From assembly GCA_011526105.1 (NCBI GenBank), contig WYAZ01000128.1, positions 106,243 to 170,242 on the forward strand: a stretch of 64,000 nt of DNA. The letters run 5' to 3'. Of the stretch, positions 1 to 8,604 are shown one piece after another. A program made the translations under genes and the position numbers. Below the pieces are notes generated by a model. It searched no databases and was not told where the DNA came from. It saw only the letters and a list, made by a program, of their open reading frames with translations. The stretch's first letter is position 1, and the number at the start of each line of letters is the position of its first letter. The DNA comes from Deltaproteobacteria bacterium. Its GTDB lineage: Bacteria; Myxococcota; Kuafuiibacteriia; Kuafuiibacteriales; Kuafuiibacteriaceae.

Positions 1-717
1 CGCAAGTCCTATCGCGTCGTCGTCGACGAGGGCTATCGGGACGAGGCCTCGGCGGTCAAAGGCATCATCAAGTCGCGCCTCGCGGTCAAGAAGGCCAAGG
101 TCCTGGCGCGCATGCACAAGTACGGCGAGGCGCAGAAGTTCATCGAGGAGGCTCTCGAACAGAAGGCCAACGACGAGTATCTGCTGATCTACCAGGCCTA
201 CTTCCAGTTCATGATCGAGGGCGGGCGTGACCCGAACCGCGCCGAAGAAGTGGCCCTCGCCATCCTCGAGTGGGTGCCCAAAGGGCCGGCAAGCCACGAA
301 GACCCCAAGAACAAGGATGACGAGCTCGCCAAGCTCGCCGACGCTCACCTCTTCCTCGCGCGCCTCTACAAGATCCTCGGCGAGAGCGACAACGCCCTCG
401 CGCAGTTCGAGAAAGTCTTGACCTACGACCCCCGAAACTCGGAGGCCGAGGTCGAGATCCGAAACAACAAGATGCGCATCGAGCGCCAGGAGGCCCAGGC
501 CAAGGCCGCCGGCGGCGGAGCCACGGCAAGGGCGATCTCCGCGGTGGGGCGAGCCTCGGGCGCAGCACCTACGGGCCGAGCCGACTCGCACTCGAAGGGC
601 GACAAGGGCGACAAAGAAGCGCCCCCGCGTCGAAACTCGACGGTGCCGAAGAAGGCCGAGGAGCGAGGCAACTCGGGCATCGGCGCGCTGTTCAACAAGC
701 TCGTCAAGAAAGACTGA
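1..717 (+). CDS. TPR-containing protein, 5' end outside window
   Basis: The reading frame is open from the first base (frame 1) to TGA at 715-717, so the visible 238 residues are the C-terminal part of a longer protein; the first internal ATG is at 112. A helical section (about residues 20-160) reads as tetratricopeptide-like helices, including an ALAQFEKVLTYDPRN stretch with typical TPR spacing. After that comes an Ala/Gly-rich, charged, probably disordered tail ending in a short hydrophobic/basic segment (ALFNKLVKK). The opening residues (RKSYRVVVDEGYRDEAS) look like a region following a J-domain or similar in myxobacterial TPR proteins, but the upstream part is missing, so no function is assigned. 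A protein-interaction role is inferred from the TPRs only. Confidence 0.75.
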   Translation, partial: RKSYRVVVDEGYRDEASAVKGIIKSRLAVKKAKVLARMHKYGEAQKFIEEALEQKANDEYLLIYQAYFQFMIEGGRDPNRAEEVALAILEWVPKGPASHEDPKNKDDELAKLADAHLFLARLYKILGESDNALAQFEKVLTYDPRNSEAEVEIRNNKMRIERQEAQAKAAGGGATARAISAVGRASGAAPTGRADSHSKGDKGDKEAPPRRNSTVPKKAEERGNSGIGALFNKLVKKD

Positions 718-850
718 AAAGGGGACAGGCACCTTTTTCTAGCATGAGAAGGGGACAGGCACCTCTGTCTTAGCCTCTTCTGTGCCAATCCCTCGAGGAA
801 GGACTCGGTTCGCGGCGCGACGATCAGAAAAGGTGCCTGTCCCCTTTTTC
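717..850. repeat. Cluster of three GGGGACAGGCACC repeat copies
   Basis: Three copies of a 13-14 base core lie in the intergenic gap. Copy 1 (721-734) and copy 2 (751-764) are in direct orientation; copy 3 (core 831-844, flanked by runs of A and T) is inverted, so copies 1 and 3 can pair as a long stem around a loop of roughly 90 bases. The cores are flanked by A-runs on one side and T-runs on the other. The arrangement (intergenic, inverted pairs) is that of REP/BIME-type elements; which transposase mobilises them is not visible here. A fourth copy is at 4795-4815. The cluster sits between convergent genes, so it could also help terminate transcription. Confidence 0.8.
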
Positions 851-866
851 TGACGCCGGCGCGAGC

Positions 867-2363
867 TCAGCCCCTCGACGAAATCGAACCATCGCTGGCC
901 ACCACACCCGGCATCTCCACCACCTCGCCGAGGGACACCAACGCATCACACAGCTCCGCCCGCTCCACGAGCAGCGCGCCAATCGCCGCACGCTGCCGAC
1001 GACGTGTCAACCGCACCCGCACCGCTCGCGCCGTCTCCCGCGCCACGCGCAGATACCTGAGCGCGACCGCCCCTCCGAGCGCCGCGGTCGCGGCGGCGAA
1101 GAAGCCCGCGGCCAGCGGCGCGTTGGGTACCATCGGATAAGCGAGATGCAGCTGCTCGTAGAAGAGCAGCCCGAGCAGCCCCGAGAGCGCCCACATCGCG
1201 GGAAAGAGCAACGCACCGAGGAGGAGCTTGATTGTGGCTTCGTCTTTTCGCAGCCTAGCCCCAAGCCGCGCGAGCAGCATGAGCACCACCGCGGGCGGGC
1301 CGTTCACGAAGTAGCCCATGAGCAAGATCGGCGGCAGCAGCAAGAACACGAGGAGGACCTGAAGGACCAAGAGGAGCACGAGCCATGGAGAGACCAGCCT
1401 CGGATCTCCGTCGAGGTCGTGGTCTTCCAGCCGGAGCGCGCGCAGGTTTTGATCGTACTGCTTCACGCGCTCCTTGAGCCCGTGCACGAGCTCCGGGTTC
1501 TCTGCGAGCCAAGACTTGTAGCCGAGCCGAATGCGCGCAAAACCGAGCGCCTTCTCTTCGATCGACGGCCGTCCGGGCCGCGCCCCGCCCCGCTTGGCCC
1601 GCTCCGCGCGCACGAGCTTGCGGCTGCGGTGCATGAGGTGATGCGTCTCCCAGTCTTCGGTGGCGTAGACCACCTCGTGCAGCATGCGCTCGATGAGCTC
1701 GGTCAGCGCACGCGCTCGCTCCTTGACCACCGCTTCGCCCTCGCCTTCAGCCGGCGTGACATCGAGCGCTTCGGGCAACTCGATGGGCTCGTGAAACTCC
1801 ACCAGCGCGTTGGAACGAAAGAGATCTTTTCCGTCGTAGAATAGACCCACCGGCACCAGCACCGGAGGCGGCCGGCCGGCCTCGACCATGACGCGCGCTT
1901 GATAGTAGAGCCTCGCCGCTCCCGTCTTCATCTCGACCGGATGGGGCTCGTCGTGGCTGATGCCCTCGGGAAACAGCGCCGAGAATGACCCGCCCGCCAC
2001 CGCCTGAGCCAGGGCGGCGAGACTGCCAGCGTTGGCCGCCTTTCGCGCCTCCGCTGGTCCTTCGGCGGCGTCGCTGGCGCGGTAGATCGGCACCGTGCCC
2101 ACGCTGCGCAAGATGAACCCGAGGATCGGCACTCGAAAGAGCCCGTGCCGCGCCCCAAAGATCACCTGCCGCGGGAACTGCGTGAGGATCAGGCCCGGAT
2201 CCAAGAGGCCGTTTGGATGCCACGAGACGAGCACGCCGCCCCGGTCGGCGGGGATGTGGCGCAGCCCCTGAACCTCGACCCGGCGGAAGAAGAGCTGAAT
2301 GAGCACCTTGAAGAAGCCCTGAATGACTCGGTAGCTCCGAGGGATCTTCTCTGACTGCTCCAT
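867..2363 (-). CDS. PlsC-type glycerolipid acyltransferase with C-terminal membrane segments
   Basis: 498 residues. The N-terminal half is a lysophospholipid/glycerol-3-phosphate acyltransferase domain: the catalytic His/Asp block appears as SWHPNGLLDP (His to Asp spacing one longer than the textbook HX4D, as in the GPAT-like branch of the family), and the phosphate-binding LFPEG motif follows near residue 130. The second half has a long charged helical linker and two to four hydrophobic segments (around residues 325-345, 350-370, 385-435), so it is a membrane protein. Expected role: transfer of an acyl chain to lysophosphatidate or a related glycerolipid in phospholipid synthesis; substrate not predictable. 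Start ATG at 2363. It lies downstream of the pseudouridine synthase gene on the same strand, about 20 bases away. Confidence 0.82.
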   Translation of the reverse strand: MEQSEKIPRSYRVIQGFFKVLIQLFFRRVEVQGLRHIPADRGGVLVSWHPNGLLDPGLILTQFPRQVIFGARHGLFRVPILGFILRSVGTVPIYRASDAAEGPAEARKAANAGSLAALAQAVAGGSFSALFPEGISHDEPHPVEMKTGAARLYYQARVMVEAGRPPPVLVPVGLFYDGKDLFRSNALVEFHEPIELPEALDVTPAEGEGEAVVKERARALTELIERMLHEVVYATEDWETHHLMHRSRKLVRAERAKRGGARPGRPSIEEKALGFARIRLGYKSWLAENPELVHGLKERVKQYDQNLRALRLEDHDLDGDPRLVSPWLVLLLVLQVLLVFLLLPPILLMGYFVNGPPAVVLMLLARLGARLRKDEATIKLLLGALLFPAMWALSGLLGLLFYEQLHLAYPMVPNAPLAAGFFAAATAALGGAVALRYLRVARETARAVRVRLTRRRQRAAIGALLVERAELCDALVSLGEVVEMPGVVASDGSISSRG

Positions 2364-2382
2364 GCCGCGCCCCGACGGGAGC

Positions 2383-3375
2383 TTACACGTGACTGGGCTC
2401 AGTTGTTACCGGCAAGGGAAGCCCGTGACGCTCCGCGAGCGCCACCATGTCTCTCGCGAGCGGCGCGGCCAGCGTGAGCGGGGACTTGCTCCGTGGATGC
2501 ACGAGCGTCGCGGACGCCGCGTGCAGGGCCTGACGATGATGCCCCACGACGTCGAGAAGCTCCGGCTCTTCGACCTCTTTGTTCATGCAGCGAAGAAAGA
2601 ACGCCTCGCCGCCCATGTAGAGCTTGTCGCCGAGGATGGGGTGCCCCGCGTGCGCGAGGTGCAGCCGGATCTGGTGCTGCCGCCCGGTCCGGGGCCGCGC
2701 CTCCACGAGGGTCGCATCGACGCCTCGCGAGAGCACGGTGATCTCGGTTTGTGCCTCCTGCGCATCCTGTCCTCCGATCTCCATCAAGACCAAGGACTCG
2801 CTGTCGGGCACGAGGCGCATCGGCGCGTCGAGCACAAACTGATCTGCCTCGACGAGGCCCGAGACAATGGCGAGGTAGCTCTTCTTCACCACCCGCTTGG
2901 CGAACTGGCTCTTGAGCGAGCGCTCGGCCTCGAGGTTTCGCGCGAGCAGAATGAGGCCGGACGTCTCCTTGTCGATGCGATGTGCCAAGGAGAGATACTC
3001 GTCCGGTCGCCGGGTCCAGAGCACGCGGATGAGGGTGCGCTGATAGGCAGAAGCGGTGGGATGCACGACCAGATTGCCCGGCTTGTTCACCGCGAGGATG
3101 TCCTCGTCCTGGTAGACCTCGGGCAGATGGATGTCGTCGATCGGCGCTTCTTCGAGCCGCTGGCGCTTGAGCAAGAGGCGCTCGCCGGCGAAGACCCGCT
3201 GAGATGGACGGTCGAGCGTCGCGCCCCCTTCTTTGCGCAGATTGCCCCCTCGCACGATGTCGGCCGCCCGCGAGCGTGAGAGCCGCCGCAAGCGGCGCGC
3301 GAGGAAGACGTCGGCGCGACTGCCGTGCTCGGGGGGCAGCACATCGAAGGGGATATCGATGTACTCGTCCTCCAC
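2383..3375 (-). CDS. RluA-family pseudouridine synthase
   Basis: 330 residues, normal for the family. An N-terminal S4-like RNA-binding region (about residues 15-75, with the SRSRAADIVRGG helix) is followed by the catalytic domain, where HRIDKETSG carries the catalytic Asp (family motif HRLDxxTSG). The later ARPRTGRQHQIRLHLAHAGHP block is the conserved substrate-binding stretch of RluA enzymes. It isomerises uridine to pseudouridine in rRNA or tRNA; the exact site cannot be read from sequence. It appears cotranscribed with the acyltransferase gene downstream. Confidence 0.9.
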   Translation of the reverse strand: MEDEYIDIPFDVLPPEHGSRADVFLARRLRRLSRSRAADIVRGGNLRKEGGATLDRPSQRVFAGERLLLKRQRLEEAPIDDIHLPEVYQDEDILAVNKPGNLVVHPTASAYQRTLIRVLWTRRPDEYLSLAHRIDKETSGLILLARNLEAERSLKSQFAKRVVKKSYLAIVSGLVEADQFVLDAPMRLVPDSESLVLMEIGGQDAQEAQTEITVLSRGVDATLVEARPRTGRQHQIRLHLAHAGHPILGDKLYMGGEAFFLRCMNKEVEEPELLDVVGHHRQALHAASATLVHPRSKSPLTLAAPLARDMVALAERHGLPLPVTTEPSHV

Positions 3376-3438
3376 GGACTGGGTGTTAGCAGCGAGGGTG
3401 TGAACTATACAAGGCAGACCGGGGGCTCGGCCGCGGAC

Positions 3439-4518
3439 TCAGCTCCGGTCGAGGATGCGGAAGGCCCGGGCCGACAGCCCGAGCTCGACGCGATCGCGAT
3501 AACCTCGCCCATCGCCGCCGATCTGATACGGGAGCGGCTGGTTGCTCTCGATGCTCGCGCCCTCGACGAGGAAGTCGACAAAAGCCCCTTCGATGGTGCC
3601 GTCCCAAAGGGAAGGCAAGCGCGAGAGCAGATACGGGATCGAAGCGACCGACACCCGCAGGTGGAAACGGTCCGGCCGACGCTCCGCGTACGGGAAGATC
3701 TTGATCTTGAAGCCGTAGTAGGGGGTCGTGCCAAAAGCCACCGCTCGGGCCGCACCTTCGAACAGGGTCGAGTCCGAAGCGAGCGGGATCTCTTCCTTGG
3801 TCTTCGGGTCGATCATCGAGGCTCGCCCCTTGGCGAGGATGCGCAGGCGTGGGGTCTCGGTCTTCATCTGCTGCGGCACGGTGCGCGTGAAGAGCGCGTA
3901 GAAGTAACCAGCGAGTGACTTCTTGACCGCGGTCAGCGTGGGACCGCTCTCCTCTTTGCAGCTCTCGAGATAGTCGTTCAGGAGTTGGGCGTCGTAGCCG
4001 ATGCTCCCAAAGGTCGAGACTTCACCGGTCTCGCGCTCCTCGAGCAGCGCCAACGGGCGTGCGCTGGGACGTCGACCCGACAAGACGAGGGCGGCGTCGT
4101 CGAACGGTCGGCCCGCGCTCGTCGCGGTCGCGAGCGCGTTTCCGGTGCCGAGCCTCAGCACCCCGAGGTCGGGCAGCGGCGGGCGATAGAGGCCGGTGGA
4201 CAGGTGATCCGCAGCCGCGATGAGGTCATTCATGGCGCGGATGATCGTGCCGTCACCGCCGCCGGTCAGGACCACGCCGTAGCGGCGCTCGACGATGGAG
4301 CGGCAGATCGCGCGGGAGTCATCGAGGCTCTGGGAGCAATAGAGGTCTTCGGCGGGAACGAGCTTCTCGAAGCCGCGGAGAACCTCGCGGGTGACGCGCT
4401 TGGCCCGTGCGTTGAGCAGCACCGCGACCCGCGCGGGCCCGGCTGGGCTCGGAGAGGTAAAGGCGCGGCTCCAGCCCTCTTGCGTCACGGTGGATGGATA
4501 GTTGGATGCGTCGAGCAT
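3439..4518 (-). CDS. Diacylglycerol kinase-like (DagK/LCB5 family) lipid kinase
   Basis: 359 residues from the ATG at 4518, which has an AGGGA element just upstream and begins MLDASNYPS; a longer in-frame start at 4650 adds 44 residues of low-complexity sequence and is less likely. The nucleotide-binding signature GGGDGT occurs near residue 80 (GVVLTGGGDGTIIRAMNDL), preceded by the VAVLLNARA strand typical of the DAG/sphingosine kinase catalytic domain; LRLGTGNALA is the second conserved block. Expected to phosphorylate a lipid alcohol with ATP. The Gly-Asn of the GTGNDLA-type motif is kept but the Asp is Ala here (GTGNALA). Role in membrane lipid turnover is inferred. Confidence 0.82.
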   Translation of the reverse strand: MLDASNYPSTVTQEGWSRAFTSPSPAGPARVAVLLNARAKRVTREVLRGFEKLVPAEDLYCSQSLDDSRAICRSIVERRYGVVLTGGGDGTIIRAMNDLIAAADHLSTGLYRPPLPDLGVLRLGTGNALATATSAGRPFDDAALVLSGRRPSARPLALLEERETGEVSTFGSIGYDAQLLNDYLESCKEESGPTLTAVKKSLAGYFYALFTRTVPQQMKTETPRLRILAKGRASMIDPKTKEEIPLASDSTLFEGAARAVAFGTTPYYGFKIKIFPYAERRPDRFHLRVSVASIPYLLSRLPSLWDGTIEGAFVDFLVEGASIESNQPLPYQIGGDGRGYRDRVELGLSARAFRILDRS

Positions 4519-4698
4519 GGTATTCCCTGGCCAGCGGACCGGCCCGCGTGACCTAGAGCAACCGGCAGGCCAACTGACCCCCAGGCCAGAAACTGTTGCA
4601 GTTACGCCACACCTCGCGGAAAGCCCTGGAATCTCAGGTGCGTAGCCCATTACGCACTGCGGCTAAGGTTTCGCGGAAGGCGCGCAGTCCGGGTGACG

Positions 4699-4950
4699 TC
4701 AGCGCCGGTCGCGAAATCGTTCAGGCGCTGCCTGAAAGCGTGCCCAGGCTTCTTCGGCGCAGAAGTAATAGGTCCGTTCGTCCAGCACGGAGCTAAAGGT
4801 GCCTGTCCCCTTTTCGCAGCGGGTTCGGGTGACGGGGCACACGACGGAGGTGCCGTCGGGCGGCGGGACGGCAAAGCTCACCGGCTCCGCCTTGGGACAG
4901 GCGGCGAAGAACAGCAGCAGCCACGCCCCCCTGAGGACGCGCGGGCTCAT
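4699..4950 (-). CDS. Small YHS-like lipoprotein
   Basis: 83 residues. MSPRVLRGAWLLLFFAAC is a short signal peptide ending in a lipobox Cys at 18. The rest resembles a YHS metal-binding domain: CPVTRTRC near residue 38, then ERTYYFCAEEAWARF (YHS proteins usually have YYFCSxEC; the second Cys is replaced here). The ATG overlaps the stop of the preceding lipoprotein gene by four bases (ATGA), so the two are translationally coupled. Oddity: the KGTGTF part of the protein is encoded by a copy of the GGGGACAGGCACC repeat (4795-4815), so the repeat has been absorbed in frame into the coding sequence. Function unknown; metal handling is a guess. Confidence 0.65.
   Translation of the reverse strand: MSPRVLRGAWLLLFFAACPKAEPVSFAVPPPDGTSVVCPVTRTRCEKGTGTFSSVLDERTYYFCAEEAWARFQAAPERFRDRR
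4795..4815 (-). repeat. GGGGACAGGCACC repeat copy inside a gene
   Basis: Read on the minus strand this is AAAAGGGGACAGGCACCTTT, the same core with the same A-run and T-run flanks as the three copies at 717-850. It lies inside the coding sequence of the small YHS-like lipoprotein and is in frame (codons for KGTGTF). Confidence 0.8.
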
Positions 4951-5501
4951 TCGGTCTCGTCGAGGACCGGCGCTTCGCGCGCTGTGCGGCCGAGCGCGGC
5001 GCAGGTGCTCGGCGGACCCGACTGGTTGTTGTCGTCGGTGCCGACTTCGTCGATGCGCACGGTGAGCTCCGGCAAGGCGAGCGTGTGATGAAAGCCGGCG
5101 CCCACCGCGATGTGCACATCCGCAGGTACCTGGATCTGCGTGCCTCGGTCCACCACCGGGCCCAATGGGCCCACGGTGAGGATTCGAAGATAGAGGATGC
5201 CGGCGCAGTCTTCGCTCCCGGTCCCATCGATCACGGTGATGGTGCGTTCTTGGTCGGGCAAGAATTCGAGCACCCCGAGCGACTCGAACTCTTCGTCACA
5301 GAAGCGGATGTCGAAGGCGTCGGCACAGTTCGGGCCAATGCCGAGCTTGGGCGCGAGCACCTCGATCTCGACCGGATCCGTCAGTCGATTCGCGACGCGG
5401 AACTCTTCGTCCCCACATCCGACGAGGGCCGGAACCAGAGCCGAGAACAAGACCGTCGAAAGAGGCCTGAGCACCGCCCCATGCTGGCCCGAGGGCGGCA
5501 T
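4947..5501 (-). CDS. Hypothetical lipoprotein
   Basis: 184 residues from the ATG at 5501; a GTG at 5474 would give a tighter signal peptide (LRPLSTVLFSALVPALVGC). Either way a lipobox Cys follows a hydrophobic stretch, so the mature protein is a lipoprotein starting CGDEEF. The body is rich in beta-strand-like sequence and has four further Cys (two in PNCADAFDIRFC), suggesting disulphides in the periplasm or on the surface. No family recognised. The gene starts 16 bases after the aldehyde dehydrogenase gene and overlaps the next lipoprotein gene by four bases, so it probably ends the same transcript. Confidence 0.7.
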   Translation of the reverse strand: MPPSGQHGAVLRPLSTVLFSALVPALVGCGDEEFRVANRLTDPVEIEVLAPKLGIGPNCADAFDIRFCDEEFESLGVLEFLPDQERTITVIDGTGSEDCAGILYLRILTVGPLGPVVDRGTQIQVPADVHIAVGAGFHHTLALPELTVRIDEVGTDDNNQSGPPSTCAALGRTAREAPVLDETE

Positions 5502-5517
5502 CGAAGCAAGTTTGGGG

Positions 5518-7140
5518 TCAGCCCCCGAGCGCGGAGAGGTCCGTGGCCTCGCGGGTCTGGCCGAAGTCCACGTCGATCTGCGCGAGCTGGAGCTTGCCCG
5601 CGAGGTCCACGTTGACCGCGTGCCACTTCGTGTAGGCGTCGAGCACCCAAATGCCGGACTCGCGGGTGCCGTTGCCCGACCAGCCGTTGCCCCCAAAGGG
5701 AAGGTGCGCTTCGGCCCCGCTGGTGGAGTTGTTGATGCTGCTCATGCCCGCGCCGATGCCCTGCTTGAAGGTCAACATGGTCTGCGGCGACTGCGTGTAG
5801 ATCGAGGACGAGAGGCCGTACGGGGTGCCGTTGGCGACCTGCAGGGCCTCTTCGAAGCCGTCGACCTCGATGAGATTGATGGTGGGACCAAAGACCTCGG
5901 TCTGCCCGATGTTCATGTCGATGCGCACGCCATCCCAGATCGCCGGGAAGACATAGTAGCCGCTGGCCGGGTCGCCCACGAAGTTGGCGGGCTTGTTGGC
6001 GGCGGTGATACGCCCCTCTTTGGTGATGAGCTTGGCCCCATCCTTTTTGGCCATGTCGTAGTGCTCCATGAAACGCGCAAAGAAACGCTCGGCGATGAGC
6101 GGCCCGTAGAACACGTCCTCGGAGAGGTTGGGGTTGCCGATGCAGATGCCATTGACGCGCGCGAGCAGCTTCTCGGTGAAGGCCTTCTTGATGGGCTTGT
6201 CGAGGATGAGGTTCGCGAGGCTGGTGCATCGCTGACCGGCGGTCCCGAAGCCGGAGAAGAGCGCCCCGTCGACCGCGAGATCGATGTCCGCGTCGCGCAG
6301 CACGATCATCGGGTTCTTGCCGCCGAGCTCGAGCGACGGGACCTGCAGGTTGCGCCCGCAGATCTCACCCACCTGCCGACCGATGGCGGTCGAGCCGGTA
6401 AACGAGATCTTGTCCACCAAGCGCTCGTCGACGCAGGTGAGCACCGCCTGCCCCGCCACCGCGCCCGTGCCGTGCACGATGTTGAGCACCCCCGGCGGCA
6501 CACCCGCCTCTTCGAGCATCCGCCCAAAGAGAAAGGCGATGGTCGAAGCGTCATCCGAGGGCTTCCAGACCACGGTGTTGCCGCATAGCAGCGCCGGGAT
6601 GATCTTCCAAGACGGTACCGCGATGGGGAAGTTGCCGGCGGTGATGAGCCCGGCGACGCCGAGCGGACGCCGATACGTAAACAGCTCCTTGTTCGGCATC
6701 TCGCTGGGCACGGTCTGCCCGTAGAGGCGACGACCCTCGGACTGGAAGAAGTGGGCGGTGTCGATGGCCTCTTGCACCTCGCCACGCGCCTCGCGCATGG
6801 GCTTGCCGATCTCGCGGCACACCACTCTCGAGAGCGTCTCTTTGTGGCGGCTCAAGGTCTCGCCGAGCCGACCGATGATCTCACCTCGCGCCGGCGCCGG
6901 CATGTTCGCCCAGCGTCGCTGCGCCCCTTTGGCGGCCCGACAGGCCTCACGCACGTCCTCGAGGGTGGAGGCGGGCGCGATCCCGACCAGATCGGACTGG
7001 TCACAGGCCGAGCGCGACTCGATCTCTGCCCCGGCACGCGGGGCGCGCTCCTCGCCACCGATGAGGTTGTGCACCACGACGGTGGGGACGAATGAGCCGT
7101 TCTTTTTGGTCTCGAGCTTCCTGGTCATGCCCGGCGGCAT
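5518..7140 (-). CDS. Aldehyde dehydrogenase, alpha-aminoadipate semialdehyde / piperideine-6-carboxylate type
   Basis: 540 residues, typical ALDH length plus a short N-terminal extension. The catalytic Glu is in LELGGKNP and the catalytic Cys in FGTAGQRCTSLANL, both intact; NAD-binding AGNFPIAVPSWK and FTGSTAIGRQVG are also present. The family member is suggested by context: the gene 52 bases upstream encodes lysine 6-aminotransferase, whose product cyclises to piperideine-6-carboxylate, which this class (ALDH7-like/PcD) oxidises to alpha-aminoadipate with NAD(P)+. Start uncertain between ATG 7140 and ATG 7128; neither has a clear ribosome-binding site. Confidence 0.85.
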   Translation of the reverse strand: MPPGMTRKLETKKNGSFVPTVVVHNLIGGEERAPRAGAEIESRSACDQSDLVGIAPASTLEDVREACRAAKGAQRRWANMPAPARGEIIGRLGETLSRHKETLSRVVCREIGKPMREARGEVQEAIDTAHFFQSEGRRLYGQTVPSEMPNKELFTYRRPLGVAGLITAGNFPIAVPSWKIIPALLCGNTVVWKPSDDASTIAFLFGRMLEEAGVPPGVLNIVHGTGAVAGQAVLTCVDERLVDKISFTGSTAIGRQVGEICGRNLQVPSLELGGKNPMIVLRDADIDLAVDGALFSGFGTAGQRCTSLANLILDKPIKKAFTEKLLARVNGICIGNPNLSEDVFYGPLIAERFFARFMEHYDMAKKDGAKLITKEGRITAANKPANFVGDPASGYYVFPAIWDGVRIDMNIGQTEVFGPTINLIEVDGFEEALQVANGTPYGLSSSIYTQSPQTMLTFKQGIGAGMSSINNSTSGAEAHLPFGGNGWSGNGTRESGIWVLDAYTKWHAVNVDLAGKLQLAQIDVDFGQTREATDLSALGG

Positions 7141-7192
7141 ATCACATCGGCGGGCCTCTGTGCGCCAAAGGCGGCGGCCCCGAAAGAAGCGC

Positions 7193-8509
7193 TCACAGGG
7201 CCGCTTTGACCGCAGTCTCGATGCGCTGCATCGCCAGCTCGGCCTCGGCCCGCGTCACGTCCAGCGCCGGCCGCATGCGCACCGAGCGGTCGCCGCAAGG
7301 CAGCACGATCAGACGCTCCTTGGCGGCGGCGGTGATGATCGCTTCGCGGGCCTTTCCGTCCGGAGCGTCGAAGGCGAGCAGCAAACCGACCCCACGTGGA
7401 TTCGAGAGCTTCGGATGGCGAGCGACGAGCGCCTCGATGGCCTCCAGCAGCCAGCGTCCCTGGGTACGGACGTTCTCGAGCAGCTTGTCCTCCTCCATGA
7501 TCTCGAGCACGCGCTGGCAACGCACGTAGTCCACGAGGTTGCCGCCGAAGGTGCTCGAGATCCGAGACTTCACACGAAAGACGGAGTCGACGTCATCGAG
7601 GCGTGGCCCGGCCATGATGCCTCCGGTCTGAGACTTCTTGGAGAAGGCCACGAGGTCGGGGGTCACGCCGATCTGCTCATACTGCCACATGGTGCCCGAC
7701 GCGCCGAAGCCGGTCTGCACCTCGTCGAAGATGAGCAAAGCATCGCGCTCGTCCGCGATCTTTCGTAGCTCGGCCATGAACTCCTTGCGGAAGTGCCTGT
7801 CACCACCTTCGCACTGGATGGGCTCGATGAGGATGCAAGCGATCTTGCTCTCGCCCTCGCGCGCATAGACCTCGTCGATCTCTTTGAGTGTTTGGCGCTC
7901 CGCGGCGATGGTGGCCTCGAGGTTCGTGCCGGTCATGGGGAAGGTCATCGCCGGGCTCGAGACCCGCGGCCAATCGAAGCGCGGGAAGTACTGCGTCTTG
8001 CGCGGGTCGGCGGTGTTCGTGAGCGAGAGCGTGTAGCCGGTGCGCCCGTGGAAGGCGTGGCGGAAGTGCAGCACCTTGCCCGGCTCTTCGCCCAAGCCCG
8101 CGGCCATGTTCTTGCGCGCCTTCCAGTCGAAGGCCGCCTTGAGCGCGTTCTCGACCGCCAAGCCACCGCCGTCGATGTAGAAGAGATACTTCATGCCCGG
8201 ACCCAGCGCCTTGGTGCGGAAAGTCTCCGCAAACTCGGCGAACAGGGTCGTGTACATATCGCCGTTCGAGGGCTTGGTCTTCGCCGCCAACATGGCCCGC
8301 TCGAGGAACTCCTTGGTCGCTAGCCCCGGATGATTGAAGCCCAGCGGACGCGACGAGTAGAAGGTGAAGAAATCGAGATACTCCACCCCTTCGCGAGCGT
8401 CGTAGAGATAACTGCCGTGGCTCTTCTCGAGGTCGAGCACGTGAGGGTAGCCCTCGACGAGCATGGCCTTCTTGAGCGTTTCGTGGACATTTCCGGGTGC
8501 GACCTTCAT
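7193..8509 (-). CDS. lat: L-lysine 6-transaminase (lysine epsilon-aminotransferase)
   Basis: 438 residues from ATG 8509; an in-frame ATG at 8578 would add 23 residues. Class-III PLP aminotransferase: the cofactor lysine is in AFSKKSQTGG, the Asp contacting the pyridine nitrogen in LLIFDEVQTGFG, and the family-specific early segment FFTFYSSRPLGFNHPGL together with FYIDGGGLAVENALKAAFDWK matches the LAT subgroup rather than ornithine or GABA aminotransferases. It transfers the epsilon-amino group of lysine to 2-oxoglutarate. With the dehydrogenase downstream it forms the two-step route lysine to alpha-aminoadipate, here most likely catabolic as no beta-lactam genes are visible. A perfect dyad lies directly in front of ATG 8509. 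Confidence 0.88.
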   Translation of the reverse strand: MKVAPGNVHETLKKAMLVEGYPHVLDLEKSHGSYLYDAREGVEYLDFFTFYSSRPLGFNHPGLATKEFLERAMLAAKTKPSNGDMYTTLFAEFAETFRTKALGPGMKYLFYIDGGGLAVENALKAAFDWKARKNMAAGLGEEPGKVLHFRHAFHGRTGYTLSLTNTADPRKTQYFPRFDWPRVSSPAMTFPMTGTNLEATIAAERQTLKEIDEVYAREGESKIACILIEPIQCEGGDRHFRKEFMAELRKIADERDALLIFDEVQTGFGASGTMWQYEQIGVTPDLVAFSKKSQTGGIMAGPRLDDVDSVFRVKSRISSTFGGNLVDYVRCQRVLEIMEEDKLLENVRTQGRWLLEAIEALVARHPKLSNPRGVGLLLAFDAPDGKAREAIITAAAKERLIVLPCGDRSVRMRPALDVTRAEAELAMQRIETAVKAAL

Positions 8510-8511
8510 GC

Positions 8512-8527
8512 CTAGGCTTTGGCCTAG
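8512..8527 (-). promoter_or_regulatory. Perfect dyad at the lat start codon
   Basis: CTAGGC-4-GCCTAG, six-base arms with a four-base spacer, ends two bases before the ATG at 8509. In the mRNA it would be a hairpin over the ribosome-binding region; in DNA it could be an operator. If translation instead starts at 8578 the dyad lies inside the coding sequence. Confidence 0.45.
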
Positions 8528-8604
8528 AATCCGCCCCTTTTCCAGGTATTTTCCGGGCTGAAGCCGGGCTATGCCCAACGACCGCCCCGCGCTAAGACTA
8601 AACC

